Shown piece by piece: positions 55,972 through 64,000 of a stretch of DNA of 64,000 nt (position 1 is the first letter of the stretch; each line of letters starts with the position of its first letter). This DNA is from Pictodentalium vernedei (taxonomy: Eukaryota > Mollusca > Scaphopoda > Dentaliida > Dentaliidae): positions 381,220,718-381,284,717 of the forward strand of contig CM062290.1 of NCBI GenBank assembly GCA_031216915.1. Reading direction: 5' to 3'. The notes beneath the pieces are model-generated. The model had not been told where the DNA came from and ran no database searches. It saw only the letters and a program-made list of their open reading frames with translations. Position numbers and translations under genes: made by a program.

Positions 55972-56939
55972 TTAAAGGGTCTGCACAAATTGCAAATTGG
56001 TCACATATTTCTTGACTCCATTTCACCCACATTATATCTAAAATTTATTACACCTTGATTAAAATAACAAATTAATGTACAATATAATTCCATACACGCG
56101 GACCAGTGGCGCTTCGGCGACGATGGATGGAATAGCCGAACAATTATTAGACACGCGACAATTCTACCAACAAACGATTTTCACTTTTTAGGGACCACGC
56201 CCCCTCCCCAACCCCTTTAGCTAGAACATCTGTGTGTTATACTTGGAAATATATGTATTGATTGGTTGTTTGGATACCCAGGGTTTGAATTTTCACTCAC
56301 GCAAACATCTTTGTGACGTTTGAGTGATTTATCTGCCATTTTTTACTTGTCACTTGTCATTTTGTCACATCAAAAGAAACTCATGATGCCGAGTCTACCT
56401 TCGCTTATGGGAAGGGGTTCATTGCGGGTATTCATTTGACGAAATAATCAACATTATTTTGCTCGGTTGGTTAAATGAGGTGTTGGAAGTATATTCTATA
56501 ATCGAAAACGCACATTTTCTCATTTCAAACAAAACATTTTGTTTGTTGTTATCGCATGTATGACAGTCTTGACAGATAGGCTGATTGAAGTGTTTACCCG
56601 AACGACCTCTGTCCTTGCATATCATTAACGTCAAACGTGGCGAATGGGAAATGGGCTTATTGTGTTATACTCTCTGAAACTTTGGATCAGGTTACCACTG
56701 CCGTTTTCTCTTGATTTCCTGTGTGATGTGAGACTTGTACGGAAGTTATTCTGCAAATCAGGAGAATATGTTATCTACTTGATTAGTGAGCATGTATTTT
56801 TGTGTATATAAGTACCCGTGTTCCAAGGTCTCCAGGTCGTGTCTGATGTTATTTGCTTCATCAGATATATTCGTTTGCAAATACAAAGCAGATGAAAATA
56901 GCATGAAATGGGAAATTCCATTTTCTGTTCACTTTTAAA
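55972..56939 (-). repeat. THAP-linked upstream repeat, minus copy, then spacer
   Basis: 56130-56690 is the inverse of 48780-49345 (TTTTTAGGGACCACGCCCCC, GACAGTCTTGACAGATAGGC). 56691-56939 shows nothing recognisable. Confidence 0.6.
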
Positions 56940-58500
56940 CAAGTTTACGACCACAGTCTGCTATCGTTTGACGTGAACAAGCCATATCATAGAGTATGGA
57001 AGGAGGGTATGTGGCAAAAGCTTGAGGCCTTGGAAGTGAGTTTATTGTAATTTTGAATCATTATATAAAAAGGAGCACAAAGCGAACTTCGACTGGGTAA
57101 CATAGCAAAACGTGTGTCTATGGCGATAGGCCTAAAGTAGAGGTGTAACATTTCGCCAATTCTTTTGCATTGTACATCAAAGATTTAGGAGATGAACAAC
57201 GAGGGCGTAGCAGATGTTGGCCTGAAGAGCCCAGAGCTATGTTTTGCAGATGATATGGTACTGGTGTCAGAAGAAATTCTGGCAATTATTGGGAGATGTG
57301 GGAACAAATGGAGACTCGACCTAAATGAAAGCAAAAGCAAAGTTATACCCGTAGTTCGTAAAGTGGAACCTACTCGAAAGTGGAGAGTGTGTGTGTGGGG
57401 GTGGGGGGGGGGGGGGCGTTCTGTATCCCGGAAGGTAGAAGCAAACTTCTTAGTGTAGGAGAAACATGTGACTACGAGTATTTAGGGGTAAAGATAAACA
57501 TTACGGGGGAGGCGTTTACCGAAACCACACGAATAAACTAACTGTGAAGGAGAAGCGAATCCTTAATCAAATGAAACTGATGAAACTGATAGGGAGAAAC
57601 AGCTTCAATAAGGTTTTCGTGGAAAAAAGCAATTTGGGAAATGGTGGGTGTACCAAGTATAACAAATGGTACGGAAGTGATACTTCTAAACTAAATGGCT
57701 TTAAAGAGCCTGGAAATCCTGCATCCTGATGGATAACGGGGTCGAGGAATTACACAGCATAAGAAGCAATAAAGAGCTTGGGTGAATGAGGATTAAGGAC
57801 AGGAAAGATTTAATGAATCTCTCCTACCTAACAATTTGGTATATCTTCCAGACAGGCGATGGTGTAAATTAATGTTCCAGAATATTTGGAATTCAAACAT
57901 AAAGGCAGGATGGATAGACCAAGTGCGGGGTCGAATAGAGAACTACTCAATGGAGATCTTGGACTTAGAAGTGGGCACAACCCAGGGTAAAAAAAAATCC
58001 ATAAAAAAGAGGCCAGATTTTGTGGAGTGAATTGATGGCACGTTTTTTATTGAGGGGGGGGGGGGGAATCACTCTTGTTCAAGATGAGGTTGCGGGAGCT
58101 TTGGGGAAACACTGGGAGCGACAATGGAAAGAGTGTCAAATGTGTAATTTAGGCGTAGTGAAGGCCCTGTAACACTTTTTATTAGAATGTCCAAAATACC
58201 AGTCTAACAGAATAAGATTCACTGGAAGTATGATGGGGAAGTGGAATGGGATAATGAAGGACATGTGGTTAGTGGGTGACACTAAGGAGAAGGTTAAGAT
58301 GCTTATCGGAAAGATTGAGAAGAGTGGGATACGAGACGTCATCAAGCAGTTCGTCTCAGAGTGTTGGGAGGAGAGAAGAGGTGTGCAGATAAGGAGGCAT
58401 TTGGGAGCACAAGGCTAATCAAGGCCTTTTCAACCGCAACAAATCAGCGGCCAGCCAAAGTGTTATTATTATTATTATTATTTTTATTACTATTATTAGA
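56940..58500 (+). pseudogene. Non-LTR retrotransposon, copy 2, heavily decayed
   Basis: Same family as 32662-34238 but extends slightly further 5', reading LSFDVNK-like motif A around 56960. It retains CFADDMVLVSEE, LDLNESKSKVIPV, NQMKLMKLIGRNSFNKVFVE and the C-terminal MGKWNGIMKDMWLVGDTKEK. Many stops, frameshifts and two G-run insertions (57397-57416, 58057-58068). The knuckle Cys are present (CQMCNLG) but the frame breaks within it. Ends in (TTA)n at 58463-58497. It shows the true 3' end of the family. Confidence 0.85.
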
Positions 58501-58606
58501 TATGATTTAATGCTCAAATATTGTCTGGGGTAATGCAAGAAAATTGTCCATGTGAGGAGTACTGAAGACCAGTTGTTAATATGCAGTCAGTGAATAGTGT
58601 TCTCGG
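58501..58606. repeat. Left part of the 39-kb interspersed repeat
   Basis: GTACTGAAGACCAGTTGTTA and TGAATAGTGTTCTCGG; lacks the 38807-39038 MITE, giving its empty site. Confidence 0.7.
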
Positions 58607-58608
58607 TA

Positions 58609-59076
58609 CACACTGAAAACTAAAGTGTTAAAACTGACACTTTCAAGGTGTTAAACCCATTCTAACTCTTAGGGTTGGATTTTAACACTCAAAGTGCAAT
58701 GCTTTAAGCACTTAGACATTACAATCGTCAGACATCTGAAACTTGAATGGATGGCACTTCCCATGTGTCTAGCATTGATGGTTCTTCCAGGATCGTCCAT
58801 AATTTGACTTGCGCTTGGGGGGGGGGGGGGGGGGGTACATAATTCAAAGGACACAACGCAGATGACGCGGATCAGGCTCGAGAGGTCGAGCCTGATCCGC
58901 GTCATCTGCGTTGTTTTCTTTTAAGTGTCGCGACATTAGACTTGTCAAGTGGTATTATTGTCAACACCTGTCAAGTTCTGGGGTATCTACACTTGAACAA
59001 AGTGCTAGTTCAGCACTTAGTAAGTGTTAAATATAGCACTTCAAGTGCAGTTTTTAACACTTTAGTTTTTAGCGTG
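58609..59076. mobile_element. 468-bp TA-flanked MITE with CAC(A/G)CT(G/A)AAAACTAAAG ends
   Basis: Left CACACTGAAAACTAAAGTG and right, inverted, CACGCTAAAAACTAAAGTG; TA on both sides. Inside: several ACACTT/AAGTG words, a G run (58817-58835) and a near-perfect hairpin at 58854-58913. Confidence 0.85.
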
Positions 59077-59455
59077 TAATGCTCGACTGATTTCTGAAAA
59101 ATGTGGCTGAAATTGCGATTTCAGTGTGACAAGGAATGCAAAGCTGTTCAGACGTTTTTTGTTTTTTTTTATTGTTTTTTTTAATGTGGACCAACCTATC
59201 TTATACTGCTGGGTGCGGTATTCTATCTTTCATACTGCTGTGTATGCCATGTACTGCTGTTTGCGGCAAGATTGTTACTATTTCCACGACCTGTTGTAAT
59301 GCTAAATGAGGTCTTCACGTAAGAGGCATGACATATATATGACAAATATATTTTTATAGAATAACGAAAATAATTCAAATGACAGAGAGTAACATAATAA
59401 ATATATTTGCATCTGAAACGCTGCGTTTTTCAAGGTTTCTACATATCGTCAGAGG

Positions 59456-59494
<39 letters not shown>

Positions 59495-60116
59495 ATTTCA
59501 ATGGAGTTTGTACGGCAAATTGACGAAGTTGTATATCCATTTCTTTAAACATAATTTACCTTGCAAAAACAAATTGATTCTTAAAGAACAGGAAGAGTAT
59601 GTTCCATTGTATACTATAAGTTTCAGCTTTCAAGTGTTTACAGTGCCCGCCAACCAATAGTTATTTTTATCCGATAGAGTAAATATCGTTACCACGCGCC
59701 TCTGAATTCAAAAGTGTCTGGCGCCTTGTCAACAAGCGCAACTCGTTACCCATTCACTTATCAGAAGTTCAGTGTTCTTTGAATACTTCTTGTATGTGTG
59801 TTTTGGATTTGTGTAACTTATTGTATAATGTGCATTTTCTTCATCAAATTGCTAGAGTTGATATGAGATCAGTGGAGACTAAGAGACGATGAAAATATCA
59901 AATTCCTAACTTTGTGGGGAAAGGTAAATAGAATAATGACAAAGAGACGATGTTGATGGGGCATTTTTGTGACAACCTGGGGATGTGGTCCTCTTTTCTA
60001 TGTACGCTGAACGGTTTTAATTTATTATCATCTAGTTACCCATTCACTTATCAGTAGTTCAGTTTTCTTTGAATACTTCTGGTATACGTGTTTGGATTTG
60101 TGTAATTTATTATATT
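59077..60116. other. Right part of the interspersed repeat, then AT-rich DNA
   Basis: To ~59270 it matches 39077-39260. (AT)16 at 59461-59492. A GTTACCCATTCACTTATCAG block occurs at 59747 and 60035, a ~290-bp direct repeat. No gene. Confidence 0.55.
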
Positions 60117-60372
60117 CAGTACGTGGAGAGTGTATTATCGCTGAATCACCCGTAGAGTGGCAATTCCACCCAAGAAATAATTGCAAATTTGTTGCAGGGC
60201 ATAACAAGCACAAGCAAAGTTCCAGCCAATGGACCTCCGGGTTAAACGAGGAGGTTCTTTAGCTGAAACATTGCTTGTGTTTTTGTACATATGTACAGAA
60301 TTTGAAAATGAAACTTTGGGTGATACCTCCACTCTGTCTGCGATTTAGTCACAATCCACTCTCCACATACTG
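60117..60372. mobile_element. MITE family with CAGTACGTGGAGAG ends, copy 3
   Basis: CAGTACGTGGAGAGTGTATT ... CCACTCTCCACATACTG; hairpin right arm decayed (AGGAGGTTCTTTAGCTG). Confidence 0.9.
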
Positions 60373-60774
60373 TAATGTATATTTTCGCCATCAGATTGCT
60401 GGAGTTGATATGAGATCAGCGGAGAGGACGATACACCAATTTTCTAACGTTGTGGGGAAAGGTAAGTAGAATAACGACAAAGAGACGATGTTTTGGAGAC
60501 GTCCAACCTTACTTTGGTCAAATATCAGGAAATTTATTCCAAAGTCCGAAAATGGCTGGAGCAAAATAACCCCAGTAAATTATATACCAAAATGTTTGGA
60601 CAGAAACATAGAACACGTGGAAACTGAAATTTGGCACTGATGCCACGCGGTAGATAGCACTGCCTGAAAGTCTGCTATGGCAAAAGAAAGAGAACAAAAT
60701 TTCGACAATAAACTTCCTTAAAATAACTGAATGGTTGTATTTTGCAATCCTTCTTATATGGATTCAATTCAGTT
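60373..60774. other. Spacer
   Basis: Starts with the GATATGAGATCAGYGGAGA word also at 59870; no gene. Confidence 0.4.
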
Positions 60775-61429
60775 CAGTGGCGGCGCCAGAGTTACAGAAG
60801 TGAGGGGGTACAGTTGAGTATTGCCCGCCGTGCGTAAGTTTTAAAAAGTTTCTCAACATCGGGAGGGGACACCCCTCCCGAAGTTGAGAAAGTTTTTAAA
60901 ACTTACGTTGTAAATGGTGTTCTCTGGAGCATTCTCAGACAATTAAATTAAAACAGTTTTATCCTTTTGAAACTTACTGGTTATGTCTTTCAGTTATAGA
61001 AAACGTCGTACATGGTGACATTTTAACGGAAGAACGCTGTTGTAAAGTGCGAGCACAAAGCACCAAACGACACTCAAATCGAAAATGAAAGTAGGCTGCA
61101 TTCCAAACGGATGCGTTGCACGCTCTCGATTCTGGCATTCCTCGAATACTCTTAAGCGGTATATTTCAGACCGTTTGAACTCGGCACGCCTTGTTGCAAT
61201 TTGGGCCCTCGACTCTTGTTTGTTGTTTGCTGCTAATGTGTGTGTGTGTCTGATTTAGTGCACTTGGGAATATGGAATTAAGCATACCCACCATTACACC
61301 GCAACGTTCAATACAAAAATTAAAATGATATTATTTTTTAACTGCGCTTGGCGAAAAAAGTGGAGGGGTAAATACCCCCCCCCCCCATACCACCCATAAC
61401 CCCCCCCCCCCCCCATGGCGCCGCCACTG
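60775..61429. mobile_element. hAT-like MITE, 655 bp
   Basis: CAGTGGCGGCGCCA at 60775 and its inverse ending 61429; flanks ATTCAGTT and ATTCAACT are a degenerate 8-bp duplication. CAGTG fits YARNG. Contains a hairpin (60833-60907: CGTAAGTTTTAAAAAGTTTC arms, GGGAGGGG tip) and two C runs near the right end. Confidence 0.75.
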
Positions 61430-62139
61430 ATTCAACTCAATACAATTGAATTCAATTTATTTTCATCTATATACCACATTTGTCAGATACAAAAATAAAT
61501 ACTCTGCGCAGGTGTTTGGTAACAAATGTGAATACGACTATTGTTGTAAAATCTACAATCATTACATCTATATGCCTTTATTTACCAATGTGCTCAACAC
61601 ACATACACCCACACTTCACATACAAAAGACTGATGTGGAATACGTTTACATTCATTAGCCTTATGTTATCAAACGGATTTATGCATACAATATAATATCT
61701 TCACTTTGTTTCCTTATGGTGAAACAGTCAATGGGCCTATCCCACGCAATATCTCTCTAAGCCGAAAGAAGTGGCGAAGGCTATAAGAGAGAAATCTAGG
61801 GTAGCACAGAAATTGGCCACTGAATTGCGCGCCACTCTTAAATTATTTAACCCAAGAGTACTTCCCCAATGTCTTCCTTCATCCCCGTGAAACTATATTT
61901 AATACAGTTCCGTGAGGATGAAAAAAAGAACAAAACAAAAAACGCTCCCAGGTCCAAAAAAAAAAAGAGTTATCGTCCCGCATTACGCAAATATTATGTA
62001 TGCGTTTGTATAAAAGACCTAATTTTGAGTTATCACACACCTACAAGATTATCCTATATTTCGAACCGGGCTTTGAGCTTGTATTAATTAGTCTGTGTGA
62101 AACACACAGACTATTGTTTTTGCACGGTTTCTTTTTCTT
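61430..62139. other. No gene recognised
   Basis: AT-rich; precedes the 62.1-kb repeat whose TAGTCTGTGTGAAACACACAGACTA start (62091) is a perfect small palindrome. Confidence 0.45.
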
Positions 62140-62223
62140 TTCTTTTTTTTCTTCTTCTTTTTTTTTCTTCTTCTTCTTCTTCTTCTTCTTCTTCTTCTTC
62201 TTCTTCTTCTTCTTCTTCTTCTC
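62140..62223. repeat. (CTT)n microsatellite
   Basis: About 20 CTT units after T-rich DNA; sits at the 5' end of the following repeat. Confidence 0.9.
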
Positions 62224-62374
62224 CTGTCTTCTGTCTTCTCATCACTTTTTTGTCCGCAAGATAACTCGAATACGAATAGCCCTATCTCGTTGATTTTTGG
62301 CATGCTGATAGACAGCCAGAAGTTCTCGGCCACCTATGTTTTTCAGATTCCTGGGGTATCAGGGGTGTCTGTAG

Positions 62375-63720
62375 GGGTGTTTTGAAAGTGGGTCACGCCC
62401 ATATCTCAGGCGTGGTATGACCTACAGACCTGGGACCAACACCAAATGAGTCGACATTCAATGGAGGTTCAAAATATGGGTCAAGGTCACGGAGGTCATC
62501 TAGGGGTCATTGAGTGCATTTTTCAGAATTGCTGGAAATCACATTTTTTGACCCCCTAAAGTATTCCTGACGTACACACAAGCATTTTGACGTAAAAAAA
62601 GTGGGCGTGGCCAAAATTTTGGAAAGTGGGTCACGCTCATATCTCAAGCATGGTATGACGTATGGACCTGGGACCAACACCAAATGAGTCGACACTCGAT
62701 GGAGATTCAAAATATGGGTCAAGGTCACGGAGGTCACCTAGGGGGTCATTAAGTGCATTTTTCATAATTGCTAGAAATCACATTTTTTGACCCCCTAAAG
62801 CATTCCTGACATACACACATGCATTTTGACGTAAAAAAAAGTGGGCGTAGCCAAAATTTTTGAAAGTGGGTCACGCTCATATCTCAAGCATGGTGTGATG
62901 CATGGACCTGGAGCCAACACTAAATAAGTTGACACTTGATGGAGGTTCAAAAATGTGAGTCAAGGTCACGGAGGTCACGTGGGGTCATTGAATGCATTTT
63001 TTTACCCCTAAAGCATTCCTGACGTACACACATGTATTTTGAAGTATAAAAAGTGGGCGTGGCCAAAATTTTTGAAAGTGGGTCACGCTCATATCTCAAG
63101 CATGGTATGATGTATGGACCTGGGGCCAACACCAAATGAGTCGACACTCGATGGAGATTCAGAATATGTGTCAAGGTCACGGAGGTCACCTAGGGGTCAT
63201 TAAGTGCATTTTTCATAATTGCTAGAAATCACATTTTTGACCCCCTAAAGCATTCCTGACATACACACATGCATTTTGACGTAAAAAAAGTGGGCGTAGC
63301 CAAAATATTCGAAAGTGGGTCACGCTCATATCTCAAACATGGTGTGATGCCTGGACCTGGAGCCAACACTAAATAAGTTGACACTTGATGGAGGTTCAAA
63401 AATGTGGGTCAAGGTCACGGAGGTCACCTGGGGTCATTGAATGCATTTTTTCAGAATTGCTGGAAATCACATGTTTTGACTCTCTAAAGCATTCCTGAAG
63501 TCCATACATCCATTTTTACGTAAAAAGTTGGTGTGGCCAAAAATGTGAAAGTGGGTCATGGTCATATTTCAAGCATGGTATGATGTATGCACCTGGGACT
63601 AATACCAAACGACTTGACACTCGATGGAGATTCAAAATTCGGGCCAAGGTCGAACAGGAGTCATGAGGGCTATTACCAGAATTGCTGGAAATCATATTTT
63701 TGAACCTCCTTGTGCATTCC
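62375..63720. repeat. ~237-bp tandem array with alternating unit types
   Basis: GTGGGTCAC/T starts units at 62388, 62626, 62866, 63078, 63315 and 63551. Units at 62626 and 63078 share GTATGACGTATGGACCTGGG-like DNA and GAGTCGACACTCGATGGAGA. Units at 62866 and 63315 share GGTGTGATGC and CTAAATAAGTTGACACTTGA. Shared words also occur singly at 27.3, 45.4 and 46.3 kb. Confidence 0.9.
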
Positions 63721-63794
63721 CTTGATTGGTCCCTTTGAATGCTGTGAAGATATATACCTTTTCTGGTTTCTTGGAAAAAATTATCTGATTTTTG

Positions 63795-64000
63795 AATGAA
63801 TATCTATAAATACTGTCATTGAAAACCTATTTCTTATTTCTTTAAAACTATTTTATCCCCAAAATAAGCCTCTAAAGTATTCCCATTACATTCATAGAGG
63901 GGCACGGTGGCTAAGCAGTTAGAGGTGCAGGCTGCAAGCCGAGAGGTTCTCAGTTTGAATCCTATCTGCGGCAAGTGCCTTGTGCCTTTAGGCAAAAACA
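63795..64000 (+). mobile_element. Second copy of the 43.67-kb repeat segment and SINE head (runs off window)
   Basis: Same junction as at 43668: TATCTATAAATACTGTCATT, ACATTCATAGAGGGGCACGG, then the tRNA-like SINE head to the window end. Confidence 0.85.

Noticed and set aside
62000-62333. Frames encoding poly-Phe or poly-Arg
   Set aside because: Translation of the (CTT)n microsatellite; no real protein.
62375-63720. CRISPR-like repeat array
   Set aside because: Units are ~237 bp with no short repeat/unique spacer structure; eukaryotic tandem repeat.

Overview
This is eukaryotic, AT-rich, repeat-dense animal DNA. There are no operons, no ribosome-binding sites and no long uninterrupted genes. 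The transposon families, a tRNA-derived SINE, a multi-copy piggyBac-like foldback element and a tandem repeat that opens with an AACAAGAGGCCCC motif point to a marine invertebrate. From memory of similar repeats I favour a lophotrochozoan, probably a mollusc, but the sequence alone does not prove this.

Layout. 0-4 kb: the Cys-rich C-terminal tail of an element protein enters at the left edge. A foldback cluster (2.2-2.7 kb) follows. The best host-gene candidate is a minus-strand exon at 2.8-3.84 kb encoding a putatively N-myristoylated, Asn/Ser-rich protein of unknown function. 4-13 kb: no gene seen; several copies of a TTAA-flanked foldback MITE, two of them inside a 1.05-kb hAT-like element. 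13-20 kb: promoter-like DNA, SINEs, a broken L2/CR1-like LINE, a foldback repeat and a MITE inserted in a SINE. 21-26 kb: a degenerate C2H2 zinc-finger locus and a dead Ty3/gypsy pol, both on the minus strand. 26-36 kb: a duplicated segment, giant hairpins, a gag/ORF1-like broken frame, and a LINE fragment bounded by about 560-bp direct repeats. 36-49 kb: a dead Tc1-like transposon, three tandem arrays, more SINEs and MITEs. 49-60 kb: another dead Tc1-like transposon, a THAP-domain fragment, a second LINE copy and a TA-flanked MITE with a visible empty site elsewhere in the window. 60-64 kb: a hAT-like MITE, a long CTT tract, and a 237-bp tandem array with alternating unit types.

Little here works together as a pathway. 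The biology is transposon activity: nested insertions give a relative order of events (SINE before piggyBac-like MITE; hAT-like element before two MITEs; interspersed repeats before two further MITE families). The dominant signal is a very high density of near-perfect inverted repeats. They belong to at least a dozen sequence-unrelated groups, several of which share central motifs (CTCATTGAG, GAGCTC, or a CTCG/GCCT loop).
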